DNA of 64,000 nucleotides, taken from NCBI RefSeq assembly GCF_014596475.1, contig NZ_MECJ01000002.1:62001-126000 (forward strand). The letters run 5' to 3'. Below, piece by piece: positions 1 through 7,902 of this stretch. Each line of letters opens with the position of its first letter. Position 1 is the stretch's first letter. The notes beneath the pieces are model-generated. The model saw only the letters and a program-made list of their open reading frames with translations. It was not told the origin of the DNA and ran no database searches. Source of the stretch: Streptomyces sp. CBMA152. GTDB lineage: Bacteria > Actinomycetota > Actinomycetes > Streptomycetales > Streptomycetaceae. The translations under genes were made by a program, and so were the position numbers.

Positions 1-94
1 GAAGGGAATGACCATGTGTGCCGGGCATGTGTCTCCCTGGAGTGATCACTGCGGGTGTCTGAATGGTTCTGTGGAGCGACTGCCTTTGTATCAT

Positions 95-106
95 TGGTCT
101 AGACCG
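95..106. promoter_or_regulatory. DasR-type (dre) operator at left edge
   Basis: The sequence TGGTCTAGACCG is a near-perfect palindrome matching the DasR responsive element (consensus TGGTCTAGACCA) that controls chitin and N-acetylglucosamine genes in Streptomyces. No rightward gene starts close to it. Reading leftwards there is GGGAGACAC followed by ATG at position 28, so the site most probably serves a minus-strand gene that starts at or beyond the left edge. The identity of that gene cannot be seen. Confidence 0.7.
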
Positions 107-168
107 CCAAAGCGACCCACGGCCTCCGATTGGCGAGATTGCAACACGCGGGAGAGGCCGCGCGCGGG

Positions 169-633
169 TCACGCGGGCAGGAATGGCCGGAGCGCGTCGA
201 TCGCTTCCGGGAAGCCGCGCAGGTCCGCCTCCGTCGCGAACTCGTGGTCCGCGTAGTCGAAGCCGGGCGTGACCACCTCGGCGACCAGGCCTTGTGCGGC
301 GTCGTCGACGAGGTGGGACGCCTTCCAGTGGCCGCCGGGGACGAGCAGGAATCTCTCGTCGTCCGCGCCGAGCCGGACGCGGTCGAGCGTGCCGTCCGGG
401 GTGAGCGTGACGTATTCCAGCGGTCCGCCGTCGATCAGGAAGTGCAGGATGTCGCTGCGGTTGCGGTGCAGACGGCCGCGCGGCTCGTCCCGGGTGAGCA
501 GATACTGGATGGACGTGGCGGTCGGCCGGGGGCCCCGGGGCAGCGACAGGGTGTGCGCGCTGGTGTAGATCCGGCGGAAGTAACCGCCCTCCGTGTGGGG
601 TTCGAGCCCGAGCTCGGCAACCCAGTCCCGCAT
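169..633 (-). CDS. Cupin-family (DUF985-like) protein
   Basis: A 154-residue protein of the cupin_5/DUF985 type, a small beta-barrel family whose biochemical role is mostly unknown. It starts MRDWVAELGLEPHTEGGYFR and carries family-typical stretches: EGGYFRRIY near the N-terminus, the SIQYLLTRDEPRGRLHRNRS strand region, and FLLVPGGHWKAS followed by EVVTPGFDYADHEFA. The ATG at 633 is preferred over a longer in-frame start because GGAAAGGG lies seven bases before it and homology-like sequence begins there. It is followed downstream only by the window edge and preceded by a small hypothetical gene on the same strand. Function beyond the cupin fold is not claimed. Confidence 0.85.
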   Translation of the reverse strand: MRDWVAELGLEPHTEGGYFRRIYTSAHTLSLPRGPRPTATSIQYLLTRDEPRGRLHRNRSDILHFLIDGGPLEYVTLTPDGTLDRVRLGADDERFLLVPGGHWKASHLVDDAAQGLVAEVVTPGFDYADHEFATEADLRGFPEAIDALRPFLPA

Positions 634-697
634 GGCGTGCACCCTTTCCGATCGCCGTCGCCCCCGGAGCCCCCATAGTGGCAGGTGCGCCCCGCCG

Positions 698-925
698 TCA
701 TGGACCCGAGGCGCACGTATCGGTCTGGAGGTCCTCCACCAGGGCGAACAGTCTGGCCTCGTTGCCCGCCAGGCCCGCCGCCCGCAGGGACTCCTCCGCC
801 TCGGCCATCGGCCCGGCCAGCAGCGCAAGCGCGCGCGGGGCCGTCCGCGGGTCGGCGAGCACGGCCTGCGTGGTCCGCAGCAGCCGGACGTACGCCTTGG
901 CGGCCGTGCGCTCCGGTTCGGTCAT
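698..925 (-). CDS. Small conserved-looking hypothetical protein (75 aa)
   Basis: A 75-residue, mostly alpha-helical acidic protein starting MTEPERTAAKAYVRLLRTTQ, with no recognisable domain. The start at 925 has a clear GAGGAG ribosome binding site eight bases upstream, and third-position GC is high, which supports it being real. It lies 64 bp upstream of the cupin gene on the same strand, so the two may share a transcript. No signal peptide or membrane segment is visible. The function is unknown. Confidence 0.6.
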   Translation of the reverse strand: MTEPERTAAKAYVRLLRTTQAVLADPRTAPRALALLAGPMAEAEESLRAAGLAGNEARLFALVEDLQTDTCASGP

Positions 926-1108
926 CTCGGCTTCTCCTCGTCTCTGTCCTGTGCGTCGTATCCGGCGTGAAGGTGTCGGACCGTCAAGCATCTCTCGCGG
1001 CACTGACAATGAGAGGAGCGCGGCGCGCCAGGGGCGTCGGCAGGGGCGTCATGGGGCGCGTACAGGCTCGTACTCCCGCTCGTACGTTGTACGTTCAAGG
1101 ATTCCCCA

Positions 1109-1120
1109 TGGTCTAGTCCA
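1109..1120. promoter_or_regulatory. DasR-type (dre) operator of the chitinase gene
   Basis: TGGTCTAGTCCA matches the dre consensus with one internal mismatch and sits about 110 bp upstream of the chitinase start. A plausible promoter, TTGACG (1126-1131), 17 bases, GATTCT (1149-1154), follows directly, so DasR bound here would sit against the -35 box. This is the usual arrangement for Streptomyces chitinase genes repressed by DasR and released by glucosamine phosphates. Confidence 0.75.
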
Positions 1121-1228
1121 AGTCGTTGACGTGCCCCGGACACGGCTCGATTCTGCTGGGAACCCATCCCCCCTCGGGGTCCGATCGGGATCCCTCGGGA
1201 CTCCTCCCCCCACCCAGGAGACCTGGAC

Positions 1229-2455
1229 ATGAAGCGTCTTCGCGCGCTCCTCTGCGGTGCCGCCACCGCCGCGCTGGCCACGGCCGGCCTCTCCGCCTTC
1301 GTCGCCGGGCAGGCCGCCGGGGCGACTTCCGGCGCGACCGCCCTGAGCAACCGGTGGTACGCGGCGGCGCCTTACCTCATGCCGCTCGACAACAACCCGC
1401 CCAACGCCGCCGCCATCATGGACGCCACCGGGCTCAAGGCCTTCCAGCTCGCCTTCGTCCTCGCACCCAACGGCGGCGGCTGCAGCCCGACATGGGGCGG
1501 CACCGCGCCCGTCTCCTCCGACACGGCGGTCGCCGGGGTCATCGACTCCATCAGAGCCAAGGGCGGCGACGTATCGGTCTCCGTCGGCGGCTACGGCGGC
1601 ACCAAACTCGGCCAGAACTGTTCCGACGCGGCGAGCACCGCCGCCGCGTACCAGCAGGCCATCACCAAGTACCAGCTCAAGGCGATCGACTTCGACCTGG
1701 AGGAGCCGGAGTACGAGAACAGCACGGCCATCGCCCATGAGATCGGCGCGGCCAAGATCCTCCAGCAGAACAACCCCGGCCTGTACGTCTCGGTCACCAC
1801 GGCCGGGACCGCCGACGGCACCGGGTGGTTCGGCAAGCAGATGCTCAACGAGGCCAAGGCGCAGGGGTTCGTGCCCAACAACTTCTCGATCATGCCGTTC
1901 GACGGCGGGTTCAGCGGGGCCGCCGCCCAGACGAGCGCGTTGACGAACTTCAACTCCATACTCCAGTCCACGTTCGGCTGGAACGAGGCGACCGCCTACG
2001 CCCACGAGGGCTTCTCCGGGATGAACGGCCGCAGCGACAGCGGCGAGTACTTCCGTCAGGCCGACTTCCAGACGGTGCTCGACTATGCGACGAGCCATGG
2101 CATGGACCGCTTCACGTTCTGGTCGCTCAACCGCGACCGGCAGTGCTCGCCGCCCGACAACAACGGCACCACCTCCGGAACGTGCAGCAGTGTGGCGCAG
2201 GCCGACTGGGACTTCGCCAAGTACTCGGTGACCTTCGCGGGTGCCACACCGCCGCCCACCAACCCGCCCACCACACCGCCCACTTCGCCCCCCGGCACCT
2301 GCGCGGTGGCCGCCTGGAGCGCCACGGCCGTCTACACCAAGGGCAACGAGGTCTCCCACAGCGGCCACAAGTGGCTCGCCAAGTGGTGGACCCAGAACGA
2401 GGAGCCCGGCACCACCGGCGAGTGGGGGGTCTGGCAGGACGAAGGCGCCTGCTGA
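1229..2455 (+). CDS. Secreted GH18 chitinase with C-terminal chitin-binding module
   Basis: A 408-residue extracellular endochitinase-type enzyme that would hydrolyse beta-1,4 linkages in chitin. Residues 1-32 are a Sec signal peptide. The GH18 barrel follows, with the catalytic DxDxE motif at D154-F-D156-L-E158 (E158 the expected acid/base). A Pro/Thr linker (about 340-357) joins it to a CBM5/12-type domain (about 358-408) rich in exposed Trp (AAWSATAVYTKG, HKWLAKWWTQ, GEWGVW), expected to hold insoluble chitin. An ATG with GGAGACCTG before it fixes the start. The DasR-type site and promoter upstream indicate control by amino-sugar availability, and a hairpin terminator follows. Family assignment is firm; the exact product pattern cannot be read from sequence. 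Confidence 0.95.
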   Translation: MKRLRALLCGAATAALATAGLSAFVAGQAAGATSGATALSNRWYAAAPYLMPLDNNPPNAAAIMDATGLKAFQLAFVLAPNGGGCSPTWGGTAPVSSDTAVAGVIDSIRAKGGDVSVSVGGYGGTKLGQNCSDAASTAAAYQQAITKYQLKAIDFDLEEPEYENSTAIAHEIGAAKILQQNNPGLYVSVTTAGTADGTGWFGKQMLNEAKAQGFVPNNFSIMPFDGGFSGAAAQTSALTNFNSILQSTFGWNEATAYAHEGFSGMNGRSDSGEYFRQADFQTVLDYATSHGMDRFTFWSLNRDRQCSPPDNNGTTSGTCSSVAQADWDFAKYSVTFAGATPPPTNPPTTPPTSPPGTCAVAAWSATAVYTKGNEVSHSGHKWLAKWWTQNEEPGTTGEWGVWQDEGAC

Positions 2456-2472
2456 TTCGCTCGTATGTCCGG

Positions 2473-2496
2473 CGCGCCCCCTTGACCGGGGGCGCG
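2473..2496 (+). terminator. Hairpin terminator after the chitinase gene
   Basis: CGCGCCCCC and GGGGGCGCG form a perfect 9-bp stem with a six-base loop, 17 bp after the chitinase stop codon. There is no U-tract, which is common for Streptomyces terminators. Confidence 0.75.
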
Positions 2497-2646
2497 TCTA
2501 CGTATTTCCGGTGGTCGATCGGGGCAGTTGAGTCGGTTCGGGCGCGCGGTGCGTATGTGAGGTGGTGGAATCCGTCACTAACACCACTGCCCGTTTCGTC
2601 ATAGGGGACATAGAGGCGACGCCGATGCCGTCCCGAGGGGGGAATC

Positions 2647-3123
2647 ATGAAAGAGATCTGCGTACCGCTGTATGTGGAGCTGTTGCACGAGGGGGGTGAT
2701 GCCATGACCCCGGTGGAAGCGGTGATGACCTACGACCCGGACGACCCGCTCGCGGTGTCGGTGGACTTCGTCTGCGGCAACGGCACGCACACCACCTGGA
2801 CGATGGGGCGGGACCTGGTGGCCGAGGGCCTGCTGTCGCGCTGTCCGGTCGGCCTCGGTGATGTACGGGTCTGGTACTGCGGCGACGGGGGGCTGCGGAT
2901 CAGGCTGGATTCGGACGAGGGCAGCGCCGACCTCCTCGCGGGCCTGGAGGACGTCGCGGTCTTCCTCTCGCGTACCTACCAACTCGTGCCGGAAGGAACC
3001 GAGTTAGAAGGCTACGACGTGGACCGGGCCGTGGGGTTGCTGCTCGCGGCCACTCCGACTCCCACGGTGGCCCGCTGCCGGTGCGGGCGGGAGTGTCCAT
3101 GTCGTGACCACGGCGGCCAGTAG
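2647..3123 (+). CDS. SsgA-like sporulation/cell-division regulator (SALP)
   Basis: A 158-residue cytoplasmic protein of the SsgA-like family, found only in morphologically complex actinomycetes, where members localise or time septation and spore-wall steps. Family-typical sequence is visible: VEAVMTYDPDDPLAVSVDF (first strands), TWTMGRDLVAEGLLSR and GDVRVWYCGDGGLRIRLDS, then FLSRTYQLVPEGTE. The ATG at 2647 is preceded by GAGGGGGGAATC. The core would end near residue 135. The remaining tail CRCGRECPCRDHGG, with four cysteines and a histidine, is not part of the usual SALP fold and looks able to bind a metal. The gene stands alone, so which SALP (SsgB-G type) it is cannot be settled here. Confidence 0.88.
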   Translation: MKEICVPLYVELLHEGGDAMTPVEAVMTYDPDDPLAVSVDFVCGNGTHTTWTMGRDLVAEGLLSRCPVGLGDVRVWYCGDGGLRIRLDSDEGSADLLAGLEDVAVFLSRTYQLVPEGTELEGYDVDRAVGLLLAATPTPTVARCRCGRECPCRDHGGQ

Positions 3124-3241
3124 CGCCGGCGGGGGGTTGAACGCTCGCCATGCAGGGCCTGTCCCGATGCTGCTCGGGGCGGGCCCTGCGGCGCGAAAGC
3201 ATCCCGCGTGAACGTGTGTGTTCCCGGTGTCCCCGGCGGCT

Positions 3242-3259
3242 ATTGACAGTTCTGTCAAT
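3242..3259. promoter_or_regulatory. Palindrome overlapping a -35 box before the secreted protein gene
   Basis: ATTGACAG-TT-CTGTCAAT is an 18-bp inverted repeat whose left arm contains a consensus-like TTGACA. It lies about 135 bp upstream of the secreted protein that starts at 3394. A regulator bound here would compete with RNA polymerase. The regulator is not identified. Confidence 0.55.
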
Positions 3260-3393
3260 GACATGGACATTACTAGTCGCTCACCCGGTTCCGTCGCGGC
3301 GCATCACCCCGCGCTGCCCGCGAGCCGTGCTCCGACCCCCCACCGTCGTACCCCATGACGTCCGGACGCCCCGTCCGGTACTGGAGGAGCCAC

Positions 3394-4332
3394 GTGAACA
3401 GACACACGCGCGCGAGATCCACCACCAGATCCCTGAGAGCCGTCCTCGCGGCCGCGCTGCTCGTGGTCGCCGCCGCGCTCGGCGCGCTGCCGGGCGCCGG
3501 GAGTGCCGCCGCACGCCCCCTCGGCGCCGCACCCTCGCCCGACGCCCCGCACCACGGAACCGTCGCCCACGCGCGCGTGCCCGGCCACGACGCCGGCCGC
3601 GACCGGGCCGTGAAGGCGCTCAAGGACGGCCGGGCCGCACACCGCCACATGCGCGCGGCCGACCTCACGCACAACTGGTGGGGGATATTCCCGCAGCCCG
3701 GCACCCACGACGGCATCACCGCCACCCACAGCGTCGACCCCGCCTACCACGTCACCGGCCCCGACAACTTCACCTACGCACCCACCACCAAGGCCCAGAA
3801 CTCCTGCATCGAGGTGGTCACCGCGTACTGGAACAGCGGCAATGAGCTGTGGGCGTGGGACTGGTGCTCACAGGACGGCGGACCGGCCAAGATCCTGCCG
3901 ATCGACGCGGACTTCCGTACGAAGTACACCACCACGGTCGGCGGCCGCCCGTCCTTCAGCATCCAGCTGGTGAAGGACACCGGCTCCGGCAACCGGTGGT
4001 CGTCCTACCTGTACAACTACGCCACCGCGCAGTGGGAGTTGCTCTACCGCCAGTCCGGCACCGACCAGAGCGACCTCGACTACGGCTGGGACATCTTCGA
4101 GATATACGCGAGCACCGACCCGGCCACCGGAGTGGGCTACTTCTGCACCGAGGCGAGGAACACGGTCTTCGACAGCAGCGCCATCCAGCTGCGCAGGAAC
4201 GGCGCCTGGAACCCCGCGCGGCCGGGCGACTCCCCGTGGACCGAGGCAAACCCGTCCGGTCGCGACTTCCTCTGCCCGCCCCTGAAGTTCCTCCAGGTCG
4301 GCGCCAACGACCACTGGACCGTACGCCAGTGA
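3394..4332 (+). CDS. Secreted protein of unknown function (312 aa)
   Basis: A GTG start at 3394 with GGAGGAG five bases upstream gives a 312-residue protein; longer in-frame starts lack a ribosome binding site. It has a long, basic, possibly Tat- or Sec-type signal (NRHTRARSTTRSL followed by about 20 hydrophobic residues ending near GSAAA). The mature part is rich in Trp and Tyr, with segments such as DLTHNWWGIFPQPG, WSSYLYNYATAQWELLYRQ and YGWDIFEIYAS, which suggest a beta-rich, perhaps carbohydrate-binding extracellular fold. Four cysteines could form disulphides. No catalytic motif is recognised, so no function is assigned. Its neighbour on the opposite strand converges on it through a shared hairpin. 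Confidence 0.8.
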   Translation: MNRHTRARSTTRSLRAVLAAALLVVAAALGALPGAGSAAARPLGAAPSPDAPHHGTVAHARVPGHDAGRDRAVKALKDGRAAHRHMRAADLTHNWWGIFPQPGTHDGITATHSVDPAYHVTGPDNFTYAPTTKAQNSCIEVVTAYWNSGNELWAWDWCSQDGGPAKILPIDADFRTKYTTTVGGRPSFSIQLVKDTGSGNRWSSYLYNYATAQWELLYRQSGTDQSDLDYGWDIFEIYASTDPATGVGYFCTEARNTVFDSSAIQLRRNGAWNPARPGDSPWTEANPSGRDFLCPPLKFLQVGANDHWTVRQ

Positions 4333-4348
4333 ACCGAGTGCACCCTCG

Positions 4349-4378
4349 CGTCCGGCCGCTTCTCCCGGCGGCCGGACG
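4349..4378. terminator. Bidirectional hairpin terminator between convergent genes
   Basis: CGTCCGGCCGC and GCGGCCGGACG pair perfectly over 11 bp with an eight-base loop. The hairpin fills the 46-bp gap between the stop codons of the secreted protein (4332) and the convergent DUF6528-like gene (4379), so it probably ends both transcripts. Confidence 0.85.
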
Positions 4379-5452
4379 TCAGGGCGCGTCGGCCGTCCAC
4401 CACCGCGCCTTGTACAGGCTCGACCCCTTCAGCTCTTCCTCGTCGCCCGGACCGTGGAAGCGGATGTGCGAGGTGCACCAGGCGCAGGGCGAGCCCGCAC
4501 CGGGGCTGACGGTGAGGACCTGCCCGGTCACCGGGTTCTGGCTGACGCTCTTGACCGTCGGCAGATCGATACCGCCCTGGCGCCTGAACGGGAAGAACCG
4601 GCCGTCGCGGACGCTGAGCCGGTGCACATGATCGCTCGTCGACACCCACAGTCCGCCCTCGGTGCCGACCGCCTTCGCCAGGTCGTGGCCGCCGGACTCG
4701 GGCAGGGCGATCGTACGCGCTGCCGTCAGCCGGGGGTTGGCGGCGGTGCCGCCCACGGCGAGGCCGACGAGTCGGGTGTCGCCCAGGGCCCATAGCAGCC
4801 CGCTCGCCCCGTCCCAGAACAGCCCGTGGGCTTCCGGGAGTTCGTATTCGGCGTACACGTCGGAGCGCTCGCCCTGCGAGGCGGTGTAGACGCGTACGAA
4901 GCCGCCGGTGGTCGCCGCCACCGCGATGTTGCCGTCCGGCAGCAGCTCGACGCTGTGCGGGTTGGTGCCGGACGGCAGGGCGGTCGCCCAGTACACCGTC
5001 GAGTCGTTGCGGTGGACCGCCGCCGCGAGGCCGCCGGAGGCGCAGGTCAGCAGGAGCGGGCCGGTGGCGGGGAAGCGGGCCTTGGCCTCGCTGACGTTCT
5101 GCCAGGCCGTGGTGGTGTCGAGGTCGTCGAGGGCGGAGTCGCCGACGGGCGACCAGGACCAGAGCGGGACCAGATCGGCTGCGCGCGCGTAGCCGTCGAA
5201 ACCGCCGGAGTGCCAGTAGGCACTGGTCGCGTCGAGCAGGAGCACCGACTGGGACGCCTGGTCGCAGGCGAGGATCTGGGTCTGTGACGCCTGGTGCGCG
5301 CGAGGCCCGGGCAGCGGGCGCGGGGCGTACCCGGCCGCGTGGGCGGGCGACGCCGCCATCATGGCCAGAGCACCGGCGACCGAGGCACGCAGCACGGCCC
5401 GGCGGGGTGCGGCACGGCCGTGCGCGGGACCGGGAACGGATTCGGTGGGCAC
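4379..5452 (-). CDS. Secreted DUF6528-like beta-propeller protein with Tat-type signal
   Basis: A 357-residue exported protein. The N-terminus RRAVLRASVAGALAMMA resembles a twin-arginine signal and ends in an AHAA-type cleavage site. The mature part repeats propeller-like strands (LACDQASQSVLLLDA, VPLWSWSPVG, NPHSVELLPDGNIAVAATTG, HGLFWDGASGLLWALGDTRL, GGLWVSTSDHVHRLSVRDG) and ends with CAWCTSHIRF and SSLYKARWW. This layout matches a family annotated as DUF6528 in Streptomyces, which has no known enzymatic activity. A role in surface recognition or sugar binding is only a guess. The gene converges with the secreted protein gene on its 3' side and diverges from the GNAT gene on its 5' side. 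Confidence 0.78.
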   Translation of the reverse strand: MPTESVPGPAHGRAAPRRAVLRASVAGALAMMAASPAHAAGYAPRPLPGPRAHQASQTQILACDQASQSVLLLDATSAYWHSGGFDGYARAADLVPLWSWSPVGDSALDDLDTTTAWQNVSEAKARFPATGPLLLTCASGGLAAAVHRNDSTVYWATALPSGTNPHSVELLPDGNIAVAATTGGFVRVYTASQGERSDVYAEYELPEAHGLFWDGASGLLWALGDTRLVGLAVGGTAANPRLTAARTIALPESGGHDLAKAVGTEGGLWVSTSDHVHRLSVRDGRFFPFRRQGGIDLPTVKSVSQNPVTGQVLTVSPGAGSPCAWCTSHIRFHGPGDEEELKGSSLYKARWWTADAP

Positions 5453-5587
5453 GGGGCCATACGTTGGCAGGTGTGGTCATTTCATATGCCTAACCGGGCA
5501 CCGATTCTCCCGCACTCCACCCGGACGGATCAGTGGTCGACGGATTCTCGATGGGCGCGGGCGTCCCGTACGTATGACTATGGAGCG

Positions 5588-6580
5588 GTGAACACGCCGA
5601 CATCCGCACCCGGGGGTTTGCTCGCGCGGCCGATGGACAAGGCCGATGTGCCTGCCTGGCTTGAGCTGCGCGACGACACGGAACGTGTCGACCAAACGGG
5701 CCACCACGTCGACGCGGACGATCTCGCCGAGGAGCTGGAGAACCCGAAGCTGGACCTGGCCGAGGACACGCTCACGCTGTGGGACGGGGAGCGGATGGCG
5801 GCGTACGCGCTGGTGCACGCGCCCGACGGTGCGGTGGACGCGGCCCGCTTCCGGGGCGACGCGGCGGTCCGCCCGCGCTGGCGGCGCCTGGGGCTCGGCG
5901 GGCATCTGGTCGAGTGGATGGACGTGCGCGCCCGCGCGCGATACGCCCAGGACTTCATCCACCTGCCGGGCGAGCTTCTGATCAGCGGAAAGTCGGGCGA
6001 CGACAACCTTCAGGCGCTCGCCGCGAAGGCGGGCTTCAGCGCCTGCCGGTGGTGGTTCGAGATGACCCACCCGCTGGACGCGAGCCGCCCGATGCCGGGC
6101 GGTGTGCCCGCCGGGCTGCGCCTTGTCACCTTCGAGCCCGCCTACGACGAGGCGACCCGGATCGCCCACAACGACGCCTTCCGCGACCACTGGGACTTCA
6201 CGGAGCTGGACGCGACCGACTGGCGGACGTGGGTCGTGGGGGCCCGCTCGTTCCGCCCGCACCTCTCGCGGCTGCTCCTCGACGGCGACGAGGTCGTGGC
6301 GTATCTGATCGCCGAGGAGTACGACGCGGACACCGCGGCCGACGGCACCCGCGACTGCCACATCGGTTATCTCGCCACCCGCCGCACCCACCGCGGGCTC
6401 GGCGCCGCCCCCGCGTTGATGGCCGCCACCTTGGACGCGGCCCTCGCCCTCGGCTACGACAGCGCCTCGCTCACCGTCGACACCGCCAACCCGTCCGGCG
6501 CGCTCGGCCTCTACGAGCGCCTGGGCTTCACCACGCACCGCGAATACGTCACGTACGCAAGGCCGTTGGAGACGGGCTGA
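5588..6580 (+). CDS. GNAT N-acetyltransferase with two tandem GNAT domains
   Basis: A protein of about 330 residues with two GNAT-type acetyltransferase domains. The second (from about residue 175) is the complete one: it has the acetyl-CoA pyrophosphate loop in RRTHRGLGAAPALM and the C-terminal ANPSGALGLYERLGF strand-helix. The first has a weaker acyl-CoA motif, RPRWRRLGLGGHLV, and may be structural or bind substrate, as in mycothiol-synthase-like proteins. The substrate is unknown. The GTG at 5588 is chosen because similarity-like sequence starts soon after, but the ribosome binding site is poor (GGAG only two bases away), so the start could be the ATG at 5633 or the message could be leaderless. 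It is divergent from the DUF6528-like gene. Confidence 0.82.
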   Translation: MNTPTSAPGGLLARPMDKADVPAWLELRDDTERVDQTGHHVDADDLAEELENPKLDLAEDTLTLWDGERMAAYALVHAPDGAVDAARFRGDAAVRPRWRRLGLGGHLVEWMDVRARARYAQDFIHLPGELLISGKSGDDNLQALAAKAGFSACRWWFEMTHPLDASRPMPGGVPAGLRLVTFEPAYDEATRIAHNDAFRDHWDFTELDATDWRTWVVGARSFRPHLSRLLLDGDEVVAYLIAEEYDADTAADGTRDCHIGYLATRRTHRGLGAAPALMAATLDAALALGYDSASLTVDTANPSGALGLYERLGFTTHREYVTYARPLETG

Positions 6581-6667
6581 CCACCGCCCTGACCCGCGCC
6601 ACTGTGGGTACGGGAATTCGTCGGGGGATGAGGTAAGCGGTTCGCCGCCCCCGGGCGTGTAGGGGGT

Positions 6668-7162
6668 GTGAAGCAGCTGGAGTTCAAGGAGTTCTACCGC
6701 GACAGCCGGGACGCGTGCCTGCGTACCGTCCTGGCGAGTGTGGGCGACCGTCAGCTCGCCGAGGACCTGGTCGCCGAGGCCTTCACCCGGGCCTGGACCG
6801 CCTGGCCGAAGGTCGGCCGGCATCCTGCACCGCGTGCGTGGGTCGTGCGTACGGCGCTCAACACCCGGGTCTCGTGGTGGCGCAGGCGCCGCCGGGAGGT
6901 CGCCCTGGACGGTGGCGTCGACGTCGCGGACACCTCGGCCGGTGACAGCGGCCTGGACCCCGTACTGCTCGCCGCGCTGCGTCAACTGCCGCGCCGGCAG
7001 CGGGAAGTGATCGCGCTGAGGGTCTTCCTCGACCTCGACACCCAGGCCACCGCCAAGGTGCTCGGGATCGCCCAGGGGACCGTCACCGCCCACCTCTCGC
7101 GGGCCGTCGCGACCTTGCGCGGCCATCTCGTCACCGTCGACCGACCGGAGGTTGGGCCATGA
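6668..7162 (+). CDS. ECF RNA polymerase sigma factor (SigE-family type)
   Basis: A 164-residue group 4 sigma factor. Region 2 runs from FKEFYRDSRDACLRTVL through DRQLAEDLVAEAFTRAWTAW to the RAWVVRTALNTRVSWWRR helix, and region 4 is LRQLPRRQREVIALRVFLDL followed by the HTH KVLGIAQGTVTAHLSRA. The C-terminus ends soon after region 4, with no extra sensory domain. The GTG start at 6668 follows AGGGGG closely. The stop codon overlaps the start of the next gene (ATGA), so the two are translationally coupled and that partner probably controls this sigma factor. Target promoters cannot be inferred. Confidence 0.92.
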   Translation: MKQLEFKEFYRDSRDACLRTVLASVGDRQLAEDLVAEAFTRAWTAWPKVGRHPAPRAWVVRTALNTRVSWWRRRRREVALDGGVDVADTSAGDSGLDPVLLAALRQLPRRQREVIALRVFLDLDTQATAKVLGIAQGTVTAHLSRAVATLRGHLVTVDRPEVGP

Positions 7163-7830
7163 CCGACATGGAGACACAGGCAGCACACGACGTACTGGAC
7201 GCGCTACGGGACTCGATGGACGGGGTCACCATGGGCACGCCGGTCGAGCGCATCGAGGCGGCGGGCCGCGCCCGGCGGCGCCGGCGGCGCATCGCGGGGG
7301 TGGCCACCGTCGCCGCGGCCGCGGGCCTCGCCCTCGGCGTCCCGACGTACGGCCACCCCTCGACCGCCCCGCCGCAGGCGAGCCCGGCCACCGGCGCCGC
7401 GCCCGTGCACATCCGGACGGCGGCGTACGAGGTGGAGAGCAGGCCCGACGGAACGGTCCGGCTGACCTGGTCCAAGCAGCAGTACTTCCAGGACCCGGCG
7501 GGCCTGCAGGCGGCCCTGCGCAAGGCGGGCTTCCCCGTACTGATCAAGGTCGGCGAGTTCTGCAAGGGGCCGCACGACGACGGGAGCCTCGATCCGAGCG
7601 GGTCGGGCCCGGGGGTGCGGCGGGTCATGAAGGGGCACCGGCAGGCCGACGGGAGCGTGGTGTTCGACTTCACGCGCTCGGCGATGCCCGCCGGGACCGA
7701 GCTGTTCATCGGCTATCTGAACCCGGCCCAACTGGCCGTCACCCACGGCCGACCGGGGTCCGTGGAACGCCTGGTGCCCATCGGGACCCCGCTCGTCTGC
7801 ACCACTCAGGCGCCGCCACCGCACGCGTAG
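7159..7830 (+). CDS. Membrane-anchored partner of the ECF sigma factor (putative anti-sigma)
   Basis: A 223-residue protein translationally coupled to the sigma gene by a four-base ATGA overlap. The N-terminal 45 residues are cytoplasmic and helical (THDVLDALRDSMDGV-like, then an Arg-rich RARRRRRRIAG stop-transfer flank). A single membrane segment follows at about 46-65, and the remaining 150 residues would face outside. This is the topology expected of a single-pass anti-sigma or sigma-regulating protein, but no zinc-binding HxxxCxxC motif is present and there is no recognised domain outside. The role is inferred from linkage only. Two cysteines in the outer part (FCKGPHD, LVCTTQ) might pair. 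Confidence 0.75.
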   Translation: MTDMETQAAHDVLDALRDSMDGVTMGTPVERIEAAGRARRRRRRIAGVATVAAAAGLALGVPTYGHPSTAPPQASPATGAAPVHIRTAAYEVESRPDGTVRLTWSKQQYFQDPAGLQAALRKAGFPVLIKVGEFCKGPHDDGSLDPSGSGPGVRRVMKGHRQADGSVVFDFTRSAMPAGTELFIGYLNPAQLAVTHGRPGSVERLVPIGTPLVCTTQAPPPHA

Positions 7831-7851
7831 CCGTCGCCCGAGTACGCCGAA

Positions 7852-7880
7852 GGCGCCCCCGCGGATCCCGCGGGGGCGCC
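7852..7880. terminator. Bidirectional hairpin terminator
   Basis: A perfect 13-bp stem, GGCGCCCCCGCGG against CCGCGGGGGCGCC, with a three-base loop, lies between the convergent sigma-partner gene and the M4 protease gene. Confidence 0.85.
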
Positions 7881-7902
7881 TCCTGGTGAACCGCGTCAGG
7901 CG

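Noticed and set aside
1..28. Minus-strand CDS start at the left edge (MPGTHGHSL)
   Set aside because: Only nine codons are visible and a second ATG at 15 is equally possible, so only the operator is reported.
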